Part shown: one piece after another, positions 40,969-49,952 of the stretch
Layout of the letters: each line of letters opens with the position of its first letter
How positions within the stretch are numbered: the first letter of the stretch is position 1
DNA from: JAEULH01 sp034382075
Lineage (GTDB): Bacteria > Pseudomonadota > Alphaproteobacteria > Rhodospirillales > Defluviicoccaceae
Length of the DNA: 64,000 bases
Assembly: GCA_034382075.1 (NCBI GenBank)
Contig: JAXMOZ010000002.1
Coordinates: forward strand, 57,761 to 121,760
Direction: 5' to 3'
Notes under the pieces: generated by a model
What the model was told of the DNA's origin: nothing
The model's input: the letters and a program-made list of their open reading frames with translations, nothing else
Database searches by the model: none
Position numbers and translations under genes: made by a program

Positions 40969-41634
40969 TCAGGGGTGGGTCAGGGGGGCAGCGCGCCATG
41001 CGAGAAGGCGGCGCCCGAGTGCGCCAGCGGCACCGGCGAGCACCGCCACGGAGCCGAACTGCCAGACCAGCACCATGAACGCGGCGTCCTGTGGGTGGAC
41101 CAGGCGAAGGCCGACGTAGGCCAATGCCGCCGCCGCCAGCGCGCCCAGAAAGGCGGTCAGGCGCGGGGCCAGCGGCGCGCCGCGGCGGACCATCACCACC
41201 ATGGTGGCCGCAGGCACGGCCCCGACCATGGCGATGATCGGCAGACAAACCGGATCGGGGCGGAAGATGACGCCGTCGGGGCCGTAGGCGAGCCACTGCT
41301 CCCAGCACTGGCGGCCGAGGCTGCCGACCCACAGGGCGGCCGGCAGCGCCGGCAGCCACAGCGTCCAGCGGGGCGAGCCGGGAACGCAGGAGGAGAAGGC
41401 CGCGTGGGCGGCGCAGACCGCCGTCGCCAAAGCGGCGACGAGGGGCAGGAGGAAGTCCGGCTCGGCGAGCCGTTCGCCCAGGTCCGGCCTGGCGCCCATG
41501 ATCACGCCGAACAGGACGATGACCGGCAGTGCTACGGCCAGCCAGCGGGCGACCCGCCGATGCGGCGGCGGAAGCCTGCGGACCGGCGGGGCGTCGCGCG
41601 CCAGGCTCCGGATCAGGCTTTCGGTGTCGGTCAT
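40969..41634 (-). CDS. nrsF: NrsF-type anti-sigma factor (DUF1109)
   Basis: 221 residues, six probable TM helices (WLAVALPVIVLFGVIMG, LLPLVAALATAVCAAHAAF, LWLPALPAALWVG, LPIIAMVGAVPAATMVVM, LTAFLGALAAAALAYVG, FMVLVWQFGSVAVLAGAAG). It fits DUF1109/NrsF, including periplasmic Cys pairs (in CAAHAAFSSC and near RQCWEQW) that in Caulobacter sense copper/cadmium and release SigF. The start overlaps the sigma factor stop (ATGA). Confidence 0.85.
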   Translation of the reverse strand: MTDTESLIRSLARDAPPVRRLPPPHRRVARWLAVALPVIVLFGVIMGARPDLGERLAEPDFLLPLVAALATAVCAAHAAFSSCVPGSPRWTLWLPALPAALWVGSLGRQCWEQWLAYGPDGVIFRPDPVCLPIIAMVGAVPAATMVVMVRRGAPLAPRLTAFLGALAAAALAYVGLRLVHPQDAAFMVLVWQFGSVAVLAGAAGALGRRLLAWRAAPLTHP

Positions 41635-42218
41635 GCTCTGTCCTTGCCGAGCAGCGCGCGCAAAGCCTTCATTCCGCGGTGGGTGGCCACCTTCAGCGCG
41701 GTCTCGGACATTCCACTGTGCCGGGCCGCCTCCTTCAACGACATCTCTCTCAGCTTCAGGAGCTCCAGCGCCTTGCGCTGCGCCGGCGGCAATGCGGCGA
41801 CGGCGGCGCGGACATCGTTTCGCCCGAGCGCGGGCTCCTCATCCATATTCGCCGCAGCCCCGGCAAAGGTTTCCTCGAGAGAGTCCACCGCCACCTCGTT
41901 TGCAGCGCGGCGCAGGGAGCGGCGCTGCCAGTCGGAGAGCCGATGCCGGTGGATCGCCATCAGCCACGGCAGAAAGGCTCGGCCGGGGTCGTAGGTGTGG
42001 CGGACGGCGTGGACCGACAGCAGGACATCCTGGACGACGTCTTCGATGTCGGCGGCGCAGGCCGCAAAGAGGCGGCGTGCGGTGACCCTGCGCAGAAGCG
42101 GCGTTATGTCGCGAAGCAGATGCTCGTAAGCGACGCCGTCTCCGTCCTGCGCGGCCGCCATGAGGCGGCTCCATTCGGGATGGCCGTCCTCAGGCCCCGC
42201 TTCTGCCATGACCTGCAC
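41631..42218 (-). CDS. ECF sigma factor (SigF-like)
   Basis: 195 residues. Region 2 has AYEHLLRDITPLLRRVTARRLF, DIEDVVQDVLLSVHAVRHTYDPGRAFLPWLMAIHRHRLSDW; region 4 has LPPAQRKALELLKLREMSLKEAARHSGMSETALKVATHRGMKALR (both split over about residues 30-105 and 140-188). Paired with NrsF, this is the SigF-type group controlling bufferin genes, and a matching promoter stands before bufA1. Start 42218 or ATG 42209; the former overlaps oxyR by 29 bases. Confidence 0.9.
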   Translation of the reverse strand: MQVMAEAGPEDGHPEWSRLMAAAQDGDGVAYEHLLRDITPLLRRVTARRLFAACAADIEDVVQDVLLSVHAVRHTYDPGRAFLPWLMAIHRHRLSDWQRRSLRRAANEVAVDSLEETFAGAAANMDEEPALGRNDVRAAVAALPPAQRKALELLKLREMSLKEAARHSGMSETALKVATHRGMKALRALLGKDRA

Positions 42219-43191
42219 CTGCGTCCGATCCGCCCCCGGTCACGCGAAAGGCCTCGTCGCACGCGTCGGCCCGACCAGCCGGACCTGACGGCGCCCGCAC
42301 GTGCCGGGCGAAGGCGGCGGCCAGCCTGCGGAAATCGGCGGCGCGCGGGTTTGCCGGAAGCCAAGCCAGCGCGATCTCCCGGCGCGGCATGCCGCCTTCC
42401 AGGGCGACGATGGCGACGCCGCGCTCGCGCCCGGCCTCGACCTCGACCGCAAGCTCGGGGATGAAGGTGATGCCGAGCCCGCTCGCCACCATCTCGATCA
42501 GCGTCCCCATGCTGGTGGCGAGGAAGTCCTCGTTGCTCCGCCCGGCGCCGAAGCCGCAGGCGGTCAAGGCATGGTCGCGCAGGCAATGGCCGTCCTCGAG
42601 CAGCAGCAGCGGCTCGCCCGGCAGCTCGGCGATGGCGACGCTGTCGCGTTCGGCAAAGGGATGGTCGAGTGGGCAGGCGAGCAGCAGCCGGTCGCAGCCC
42701 AGCACCGCGGTCTGCAAGCCGCCGCTCTCGTAAGGCAGGGCGATCAGCGCCGCGTCGATCCGGCCGCGCTCGAGCAGGGTCAGCAGACGCGCAGTCTGGT
42801 CCTCGCGCAGGTAGAGGCGCAGCGCCGGGTAGGCCTGGCGCAGCTCCGGCAGGGCGCGAGGCAGGAGATAGGGCGCGATCGTCGGGATGACGCCGAGGCG
42901 AAGCAGGCCGCTGAGCGGCTCGCCGCCGGCATGCGCCGCATCCACCAGCTCGCCGGCGCGGCGAAGGATGTCGCGGGCGCGGGCGAGCACGTCCTCGCCC
43001 ACCGGGGTCAGCGCCACGAACCGCTTGGAGCGGCCCACCAGCGAGACGCCCAGGATCGTCTCCAGCTCGCGGATGCCGGCGCTGAGCGTCGACTGGGTGA
43101 CGTTGCAGTCCTGGGCGGCGCGGGCGAAGTGGCGGTGCTCGGCAATAGCGACGAGGTAGCGGAGCTGGCGAAGCGTCGGCAGCGCCTTCAT
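42190..43191 (-). CDS. oxyR: OxyR-type LysR peroxide regulator
   Basis: 333 residues from ATG 43191 (MKALPTLRQLRYLVAIAEHR), which overlaps the mscS-like stop (ATGA). The HTH is in FARAAQDCNVTQSTLSAGIRELE. The redox pair is present: DGHCLRDHALTACGF has Cys near residues 202 and 211, matching OxyR Cys199/208 spacing. It should sense H2O2 by disulfide formation. The C-terminal 30 residues overlapping the sigma gene are an unusual extension. Confidence 0.9.
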   Translation of the reverse strand: MKALPTLRQLRYLVAIAEHRHFARAAQDCNVTQSTLSAGIRELETILGVSLVGRSKRFVALTPVGEDVLARARDILRRAGELVDAAHAGGEPLSGLLRLGVIPTIAPYLLPRALPELRQAYPALRLYLREDQTARLLTLLERGRIDAALIALPYESGGLQTAVLGCDRLLLACPLDHPFAERDSVAIAELPGEPLLLLEDGHCLRDHALTACGFGAGRSNEDFLATSMGTLIEMVASGLGITFIPELAVEVEAGRERGVAIVALEGGMPRREIALAWLPANPRAADFRRLAAAFARHVRAPSGPAGRADACDEAFRVTGGGSDAGAGHGRSGA

Positions 43192-44018
43192 GAGACGGCC
43201 GGCGGCTGCGGGTCGGTGGTGCCGCGGAGCGCGTAGGGCGTGGAGATCCCGGCCTCGCTCAGGCGCTGGCGGGTCACCCGGAGCAGGTCGGACTTGAGGT
43301 CCTCGAAATGGGCAGACCGGGTCCAGGCGCTCATGGTGACGGTGAAACCGCCGTCCAGCGCCGTCACCAGCACCTTCGCCTCCGGCTGCGCCAGGATCCG
43401 CTCGTCGGCGGCAAGGCCCGCTCGCATCACCGCCAGCGCCCGTTCCAGGTCGTCGCGGTAGCCGACGCTGATGGCGATGTCGACGCGGCGGTTCGGCAGC
43501 CTGGAGTAGTTGCGGATGGTCTTGTTCCACAGCTGAGAGTTCGGCACCGAGACGAAGACGCCGTCGAAGGTGCGAAGCTGGGTGGTGAACACCCCGACCT
43601 CGTCGACGCTGCCGGCGACCCCGTCGGACTCGATGTACTCGCCCACCTCGATGGGGCGGAGGAACAGCAGCATCACCCCGGCGGCGATATTGGCCAGCGT
43701 GCCCTGCAGGGCCAGGCCTATGGCGAGGCCGGCGGCGCCGATCACCGCGATGATGCTGGTCGTCTGCACGCCGAACTGGGCGAGGGCGGCGATGACCACG
43801 AAGATCAGGATGGCGTAGCGGACCAGGCTGCCCAGCAGCGGCTTCAGCGTCGGATCGACCCGGGTCATCGGGCCGATGAGCTTGCGGAGCGCGCTCTCGG
43901 CCCAGCGGGCGACGAACCAGCCGGCAACCAGCAGAAGCAGCGCGCTGGCAAGGTCGCCGCCCCAGGTCAGGCTCAGGTCGAGCAGTTGCTCGGGTGAAGG
44001 CAGCGCTGTGTCGCTCAT
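43188..44018 (-). CDS. mscS: Small-conductance mechanosensitive channel (MscS family)
   Basis: 276 residues from ATG 44018. TM helices: DLASALLLLVAGWFVARW, LVRYAILIFVVIAALAQFG, and the pore-lining TM3 VIGAAGLAIGLALQGTLANIAAGVMLL. The beta domain has RPIEVGEYIESDGVAGSVDEVG and VSVPNSQLWNKTIRNYSR, diagnostic for MscS. Inner-membrane osmotic safety valve. It is first in the run mscS-oxyR-ECF-nrsF-DUF302 with overlaps at each of the first three junctions. Confidence 0.92.
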   Translation of the reverse strand: MSDTALPSPEQLLDLSLTWGGDLASALLLLVAGWFVARWAESALRKLIGPMTRVDPTLKPLLGSLVRYAILIFVVIAALAQFGVQTTSIIAVIGAAGLAIGLALQGTLANIAAGVMLLFLRPIEVGEYIESDGVAGSVDEVGVFTTQLRTFDGVFVSVPNSQLWNKTIRNYSRLPNRRVDIAISVGYRDDLERALAVMRAGLAADERILAQPEAKVLVTALDGGFTVTMSAWTRSAHFEDLKSDLLRVTRQRLSEAGISTPYALRGTTDPQPPAVS

Positions 44019-44363
44019 CTCTCCTCGGTCCTGCCGGTCCTGGTGCGGGAATGGCCTAAGACTAGGCGCGGCGAAGGCCATTGGCCAGACGCCCCGGCGG
44101 CCAACTGCGGACGAACTGGGGGCGAACGCTCAACCGGCGGGAGCGGAACGGGCGTGGATTGCCGCAACGAGTTCCGCAATGACGAGGGAGCGTGGTTCTG
44201 CGGGCGCCGCCTCATCCTCGCCGTCACCCGCGGACTTGTTCCGCGGGTCCAACGCGCAACCTCCTTGACTCGAAAGGGTTATGGCGCAACACGCGGGGCG
44301 GGGATACGCTCTCAGGCAGCCGGATGAAGCAGTCGGGGGCGCTGCGAACAAGGAGGCAAGGCG
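44019..44363. repeat. Intergenic region with a REP-like palindrome
   Basis: 345 bp between divergent mscS and the HD-GYP gene. A perfect 9-bp stem, ACCCGCGGA (44226-44234) paired with TCCGCGGGT (44240-44248), has a 5-base loop. This form recurs in alphaproteobacterial genomes as a repetitive extragenic palindrome. AAGGAGG at about 44350 serves the next gene. No ORF is convincing. Confidence 0.55.
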
Positions 44364-45530
44364 GTGATCGCATTCGCCGACAGCGGAACCTCGGTTCAGG
44401 CACAGCTCGAGGGGGTTCACGACCAGTTGCGCGCGGAACTTCCGGGGATCGTGCGCATCGGCGTCGCCGTCTACGACCAGCGCACCGACATCCTGCAAAC
44501 CTTCATCCACAGCACCAAGGGACAGGCGCCGTTCGCGCTCTACGAGGCGAAGCTCAGCGAGGTTCCGTCGCTGGCGCTGCTGGCCCGCGACCGCTGCGAG
44601 CGCATCGTCGACGACCTCGACGCGATGGCGACGCGAGCGGAGGCACAGGGAGCGGTCCCCAGCCAGCACACCCGCCGGCTCCTCGAGCACCGCTACCGCT
44701 CGAGCTATACCAAGCCGTTCTACGACCACGGCGAGCTGTTCGGGTTCCTGTTCTACGACTCCGACCGCCGCGGCTACTTCTCCGAGGGCGTGATCCGCCA
44801 CCTCTCGATCTATTCCCACCTCATCTCGCTGCTGATCGTTCGCGGCGTCTCCTCCGCCCGGGTGGTCCGCTCCGCGGTCGACGTCGCCAGGCAGTGGAGC
44901 CATCTGCGCGACGAGGAGACCGGGGCGCATCTCGACCGGATGTCGCGTTACGCCCGGCTGATCGCGAGGCGGCTGGCGGTGAGCCGCAAGCTGAACGACG
45001 AGTTCATCGAGTTCGTCTTCCTGTTCGCGCCGCTCCACGACATCGGCAAGATCGCCGTGCCGGACCGCATCTTGCTGAAGGCCGGGCGGCTGAGCGCAGA
45101 CGAGTTCGAGATCATGAAAAGCCACGTCGCCAAGGGCGTGGAGATGGTCGACACCATGGCGAAGCAGTTCTCCTTCGGCGGTGCGGCCCATATGGACATC
45201 ATGCACAACATCGTCTGCTACCATCACGAGGCGATCGACGGCAGCGGCTACCTCACCGGGCTGAAGGGCGAGGAGATCCCGCTGGAAGCGAGGATCGTCA
45301 CCGTCGCCGACGTCTTCGACGCCCTGACGACCAAGCGGCCGTACAAGGAGGCTTGGGCCGACGATGACGCCTTCGCCTTCCTCGGCCAGCTGGCGGGAAA
45401 GAAGTTCGACGCCGATTGCGTTGCCGCTCTGGCCGGCGCCAGGCGCGAGGTCGCCGCAATCAAGGAGAACTTCCGCAACGCCGAGAACGGCTTCTCCGGG
45501 TTCCAGGAGGCCTACCTGGAGGGGGTGTAA
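44364..45530 (+). CDS. HD-GYP cyclic-di-GMP phosphodiesterase-type protein
   Basis: 388 residues from GTG 44364 with a strong AGGAGG upstream. The N-terminal about 165 residues look GAF-like (IGVAVYDQRTDIL, KPFYDHGELFGFLFYDS). The HD-GYP domain follows: AHLDRMSRYARLIARRL, APLHDIGKIAVPDRIL (HD, about 224), MKSHVAKGVEMV, CYHHEAIDGSGYL and VADVFDALTTKRPYKEAW. The GYP loop reads GSGYL rather than GTGYP, a mild variant. Probably hydrolyses c-di-GMP in response to a bound ligand. Confidence 0.9.
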   Translation: MIAFADSGTSVQAQLEGVHDQLRAELPGIVRIGVAVYDQRTDILQTFIHSTKGQAPFALYEAKLSEVPSLALLARDRCERIVDDLDAMATRAEAQGAVPSQHTRRLLEHRYRSSYTKPFYDHGELFGFLFYDSDRRGYFSEGVIRHLSIYSHLISLLIVRGVSSARVVRSAVDVARQWSHLRDEETGAHLDRMSRYARLIARRLAVSRKLNDEFIEFVFLFAPLHDIGKIAVPDRILLKAGRLSADEFEIMKSHVAKGVEMVDTMAKQFSFGGAAHMDIMHNIVCYHHEAIDGSGYLTGLKGEEIPLEARIVTVADVFDALTTKRPYKEAWADDDAFAFLGQLAGKKFDADCVAALAGARREVAAIKENFRNAENGFSGFQEAYLEGV

Positions 45531-45630
45531 CCGCTGCCCACGGGCGGGCGGCGGGTGCGGCGCGAGGTGCGGCGGGCCGCCGGCCGTGGTAAACCTACCG
45601 GGCCGCAAGGATCTCTGACCTCCGCCCCTC

Positions 45631-47532
45631 ATGCTCAGCATCACCGCCCTCACCTACCGGATCGGCGCCCGGGTGCTGTTCGACAGCGCCGACGCCACCG
45701 TCGCGCCCGGCCACCGGGTCGGGCTGGTCGGCCGCAACGGCTGCGGCAAGACCACGCTGCTGCGCCTGATCGCCGGCGTGCTGGAGGCGGACGAGGGCCG
45801 CATCGAGGTCCCGGGGCGCTGGCGCATCGGCATGACCAGCCAGGAAGCGCCGGGCGGCGAAGCCAGCCTGATCGAAACGGTCATGGCCGGCGACCGGGAG
45901 CTGTCTCGCCTTTCGGCCGAAGCCGAAGTCGCCACCGACGCCCACCGCATCGCCGACATCCATGCCCGGCTCACCGCCATCGACGCGCACTCGGCGGAGG
46001 CGCGGGCCGCTCGGATCCTCGCCGGCCTCGGCTTCGCCACCGAGAGGCAGCGCCAGCCCTGCTCGGTGCTTTCCGGCGGCTGGCGGATGCGGGTGGCGCT
46101 GGCGGCGCTGCTGTTCAGCGAGCCGGATCTGCTGCTCCTCGACGAGCCCACCAACCACCTCGACCTGGAAGCCACGGTGTGGCTCGAGGACTACCTGCGC
46201 GGCTATCCCGGCACCGTCCTCGTCGTCAGCCACGACCGCGACCTGCTCAACCGGGTGGCAGAAGAGATCCTCCACCTCGAAGCCGGCAAGCTCACCCTCT
46301 ACGGCGGCAACTACGACCGCTTCGAGGCGGCGCGCCGGGCCCGGCTCGAGCTGAACGTCAAGGCGAAGGCGAAGCAGGATGCGGAGCGGGCGAGGATCCA
46401 GGCCTTCGTCGACCGCTTCCGCTACAAGGCGAGCAAGGCGAAGCAGGCGCAGGCGCGGCTGAAGATGCTGGGGCGGATGCAGCCGATCGCGGCTTTGGCC
46501 GAGGACGATGAGATCAGCTTCGCCTTTCCCGATCCCGAGCCGCTGCCGCCGCCCTTGGTCAGCGCCGAGGAGCTGAGCCTCGGCTACGACGGCGAGCCGG
46601 TGCTGCGCAAGCTGTCCTTTCGCCTCGACAGCGACGACCGGATCGGCCTTCTCGGCGCCAACGGCAACGGCAAGTCGACGCTGATCAAGTTCTTAGGGGG
46701 AAGGCTTCCGCCGCTATCGGGGCGGGCGACGGTGTCGCGCAAGCTTCGGGTCGGCTACTTCGCCCAGCATCAGGCCGACGAGCTCGATCTTGCGGCGACG
46801 CCGTTGATCGAGCTCGGCCGCAGGCGCAAGGGCGACCCGGAGGTGCGGCTGAGAGCCCATCTCGGCCGCTTCGGCTTTGCCCAGGAGCGGGCGGAAACGC
46901 CGGTGGCCAGCCTGTCGGGCGGCGAGAAGGCGCGGCTGCTGTTTGCGCTGATGAGCTGCGAGAAGCCGCAGCTCTTGCTTCTCGACGAGCCGACCAACCA
47001 CCTGGACATCGTCGCCCGCGACGCCCTCATCGAGGCGGTCAACGCCTTTCCCGGCGCGGTCATCATCGTCAGCCACGACCCGCATGTCCTCGAACTCACC
47101 TGCGACCGGCTGTGGCTGGTGGACGGCGGGACGATGGCGCCCTACGACGGCGACTTCGACGACTACCGGGCCTTGCTGCTGGCGCGAAGCCGCAGCGGCG
47201 CGCCCTCCGGGGAGGCGAAGGCGAAGAGCGGCGCCAGCCGCAAGGAGCAGCGGCGCCAGAGCGCACGCCGCCAGGGAGCGCTGGCGCCGCTGAAGCGGCG
47301 GCTGGCCGAGGCCGAGGCCAGGGTCGATCGGCTGGAGGCAGAGCGTGGCGCGCTGCAGGCGGCGCTTGCGGACCCGGCGCTTTACCAGGGCGACCCGGCG
47401 CGGCTGGTGGCGATGCAGAAGCAGCTCTCCGAAACCGAGCAGCGCCTCGTCCACGCCGAGGAGCAGTGGATGGCGCGCCATCACGAACTGGACGAGGCGG
47501 AGGCCGGCCTCGCCACCGAGGCGGAGGAATGA
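45631..47532 (+). CDS. ABC-F family ATPase (YheS/Uup-like)
   Basis: 633 residues with two ABC cassettes and no membrane segments. Cassette 1: GLVGRNGCGKTTLLRLIAG, CSVLSGGWRMRVALA, LLLLDEPTNHLD. Linker (about 250-290) rich in Lys/Arg/Ala helices. Cassette 2: GLLGANGNGKSTLIKFL, VASLSGGEKARLLFA, LLLLDEPTNHLD. A basic coiled-coil tail (about 520-630) follows. Known: ABC-F proteins act on ribosomes in translation. No SD is clear before ATG 45631. Confidence 0.93.
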   Translation: MLSITALTYRIGARVLFDSADATVAPGHRVGLVGRNGCGKTTLLRLIAGVLEADEGRIEVPGRWRIGMTSQEAPGGEASLIETVMAGDRELSRLSAEAEVATDAHRIADIHARLTAIDAHSAEARAARILAGLGFATERQRQPCSVLSGGWRMRVALAALLFSEPDLLLLDEPTNHLDLEATVWLEDYLRGYPGTVLVVSHDRDLLNRVAEEILHLEAGKLTLYGGNYDRFEAARRARLELNVKAKAKQDAERARIQAFVDRFRYKASKAKQAQARLKMLGRMQPIAALAEDDEISFAFPDPEPLPPPLVSAEELSLGYDGEPVLRKLSFRLDSDDRIGLLGANGNGKSTLIKFLGGRLPPLSGRATVSRKLRVGYFAQHQADELDLAATPLIELGRRRKGDPEVRLRAHLGRFGFAQERAETPVASLSGGEKARLLFALMSCEKPQLLLLDEPTNHLDIVARDALIEAVNAFPGAVIIVSHDPHVLELTCDRLWLVDGGTMAPYDGDFDDYRALLLARSRSGAPSGEAKAKSGASRKEQRRQSARRQGALAPLKRRLAEAEARVDRLEAERGALQAALADPALYQGDPARLVAMQKQLSETEQRLVHAEEQWMARHHELDEAEAGLATEAEE

Positions 47533-47705
47533 GCCGGGACCCAGGCCCGATACCTTGCCCGTGGCCCTCTGTGCATGCGCGTAAAAATACCCCGGCCGCA
47601 TGCCAGAGGCAGAGACGGTATCCGGAGTTTCCGCGGAAAATATAGGCTGGCTGCAGAAACGATGCAAGTCTCAACACTGTGCTACCTGAGCCACAGGAGG
47701 TCAGC

Positions 47706-48356
47706 TTGAAGACCGAAGCGGAGATCGAGGACGCTTTTTCACTTGAGCGCTTCTCCCGCTACGTCGAGTGGGCCGACGGGAGCCACCCTCGGGCACTGGA
47801 GCTGTACGCCCTAAACACGCAGGTCTCGGAGGCCCTGTACACGCCTCTGCAGATGCTCGAAGTGGCACTACGGAACCGGATCCACAACGTGATGCGCCGA
47901 GCGAGGCGCGACCGTTGGTTCGAGGATGAAGGCTTGCTCAAGGTTGCTGTCCAGAGGGAGCAGCTCACGAAAGCGATGCAAGGCCTAAGAGACAACATGA
48001 AAGAAGTTTCGGCGGGTGGCGTGGTTGCCGCTCTGACCTTCAGTTTCTGGACCGCCATGTTCAGCCCGGTTTATGAAGATCTTTGGCAAACGACGCTGCA
48101 TCGGGTCGCCCGTCGCGAGAATGGCAAAGGGCTGCGGAGAAAAGATCTTGCGGCTCCGCTCGCCCACATCAGGGTTCTGCGTAATCGTGTCGCCCACCAT
48201 GAACCGGTCCTCCACTGGGACCTTCCGAAGCATTACGACCGCATTCTGGAGGTGACGCGGTGGCTATCGGCCCCCGCGGATGACTGGTGCGTCACCTACA
48301 GCCGCTTCCCGACGGTTCATCCAGAACAGCGCGTCGTGCTTCCCCCAACGGTGTGA
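47706..48356 (+). CDS. Abi-like HEPN-domain protein
   Basis: 216 residues from TTG 47706. AGGAGG at 47695-47700 stands 5 bases upstream and decides this start over GTG 47679, which would place the SD inside the gene. FSLERFSRYVEWADGSHPRAL and PLQMLEVALRNRIHNVM open the Abi family (Abi_2-like). The C-terminal IRVLRNRVAHHEPVL contains the HEPN RNase motif R-x4-6-H. Known: such proteins are implicated in abortive infection. It stands alone between an ABC-F gene and a GH13 gene, with no partner antitoxin visible. Confidence 0.8.
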   Translation: MKTEAEIEDAFSLERFSRYVEWADGSHPRALELYALNTQVSEALYTPLQMLEVALRNRIHNVMRRARRDRWFEDEGLLKVAVQREQLTKAMQGLRDNMKEVSAGGVVAALTFSFWTAMFSPVYEDLWQTTLHRVARRENGKGLRRKDLAAPLAHIRVLRNRVAHHEPVLHWDLPKHYDRILEVTRWLSAPADDWCVTYSRFPTVHPEQRVVLPPTV

Positions 48357-48457
48357 GGCTGTCGGGGCGCGGAGGCGGCGGCGTTCGCTTGTGCCGGTCA
48401 GGAGCTGGGAGCGGTAGACGCACCGAGCGCCCGGAAACGGCGGCCGTTGGCGCAGGC

Positions 48458-49936
48458 TCAGCTTGGTGTCAGCTCGAACAGGTGGTAGGCCCAGGGCGGC
48501 ATGTCGACGTAGAGCCCGGCGGCGGACAGCTCGTCGCCGCTCCGTTCGTAGCGCACCTCGCTCATCAGGTCGACGAGGCGCACGGTCTTGCGCCTGAGCT
48601 CCATGAACGCCAGCGGCAGCCGGCACTGGCCGGCGGCGTGGGCATAGTTCACGACGCCGAGGATGCGCTCGCCGTCCAGGCCGCTCCAGGCGAAGGCGAT
48701 GAAGCCGTCGTAGGTGCGGTTGTCGTCGTCGACCGGCCGCGGGTCGATCCGCCGCCACGAGCCGTTGCGAAACACCGGGCGCTTCAGCAGTTTCAGCAGC
48801 CGGTCGTAGAATGCCCCGATCGCTTGATCCTCGGGCTCGTCCGGGCCGCGGCAGAGATGGATGGGAACGCGGATCTTCCGCCCCTCGAGCTGCCCCTGGT
48901 GGAAGAAGCGCAAGCCTGGCGAGAAGTACGTCACAATCGCCGCCGCGCGGTGGGCCGGCAGCGCGAACACCTCCGCAGCCCGCGGCTCGTCGTGGTTCTC
49001 CAAAAACCGGGCGAGCTTGTTCTGAAAGTCGAGATCGGCGACCAGATGGTCGCGCACGCCAGAGGCGTTACGCTCCCGTAGCCGGTCGTAGAGGCGTTTG
49101 TCGTAGGTGTAGTCGAAGCCGTCCTGCTGCAGCGACCACTCCAGGTTCCAGTAGACCTCGGCCATGAAGGTGAAGCCGGGGCGGGCCCGGCGCACCTCGG
49201 CGATCGCCACCGGCCAGAACGGCTCGGCCGTCCGCCCCCACGTGCGGCGGAACACCTCCGGCAGCATCAGCATCGCCATGTCGCAGCGCACCCCGTCGCA
49301 CTGGCCAGCGATGGCGACCAGTTCCCGGCGCTGCGCCTGGCGCAGGTCGTCGTTGGAAAAGTCGAGCTGCAGCGTGTCGGGCCAGCCCGGGAAGTAGGGG
49401 TCGCGGCCGCGGGCGATGACGCTGGGGCCGGCGCCGGTGTCGATCCGGACCCAGTTCTGCGGCGCCCGCTCCAGGTCGGCGTCGGTGCCGTGGATATAGA
49501 AGTCGGGATTTTCCTCGACCCAGCGGTGGTCGGGCGCGGTGTGGTTGGGCACGAAGTCGAGCATCAGCGCGAGGCCGTGCCGGCGCAGCCGTTGGCGCAG
49601 CCGCGCCAGCGCCTCGGGTCCGCCGAGAGCGCGATGCACCGTGTAGCTGGAGACCGCAAAGGCGGAGCCGCAGATGTCGTCGTCGCCGAGATCGGGGAGA
49701 GCCCGACGGAACTCCGCCTGCCACTCCGGGCGGGAGCGCGAGACCGCGCGGCCCGCCTCCCCTGTCTGCCAGACGCCGAGCAGCCAGACCCAGTCGAAGC
49801 CGAGCTCGGCGATGCGGTCCAGGGCGGCGTCGTCGATGTCGTCCAGCGTCGCCGGCCGGCCCAGCCTGCGGCCGATGCGGGTCAGCCAGACCCGGGTGTT
49901 GATCTGGTAAAGCGCCGGGTAGTGAACCGCCATCAT
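48458..49936 (-). CDS. GH13 alpha-amylase-family glycosidase
   Basis: 492 residues from ATG 49936 (or 49933). TIM-barrel motifs in order: LYQINTRVWL, MLDFVPNHTAPDH (region I), GVRCDMAML (nucleophile Asp, about 217), FMAEVYWNLEW (acid/base Glu, about 259), FLENHDEPRA (Asp, about 313). A C-terminal beta domain follows (about 400-490). Substrate may be trehalose, maltose or a glucan; not decidable here. It lies 16 bp downstream of gluQ. Confidence 0.88.
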   Translation of the reverse strand: MMAVHYPALYQINTRVWLTRIGRRLGRPATLDDIDDAALDRIAELGFDWVWLLGVWQTGEAGRAVSRSRPEWQAEFRRALPDLGDDDICGSAFAVSSYTVHRALGGPEALARLRQRLRRHGLALMLDFVPNHTAPDHRWVEENPDFYIHGTDADLERAPQNWVRIDTGAGPSVIARGRDPYFPGWPDTLQLDFSNDDLRQAQRRELVAIAGQCDGVRCDMAMLMLPEVFRRTWGRTAEPFWPVAIAEVRRARPGFTFMAEVYWNLEWSLQQDGFDYTYDKRLYDRLRERNASGVRDHLVADLDFQNKLARFLENHDEPRAAEVFALPAHRAAAIVTYFSPGLRFFHQGQLEGRKIRVPIHLCRGPDEPEDQAIGAFYDRLLKLLKRPVFRNGSWRRIDPRPVDDDNRTYDGFIAFAWSGLDGERILGVVNYAHAAGQCRLPLAFMELRRKTVRLVDLMSEVRYERSGDELSAAGLYVDMPPWAYHLFELTPS

Positions 49937-49952
49937 CACCGGCCTCGCCGCC

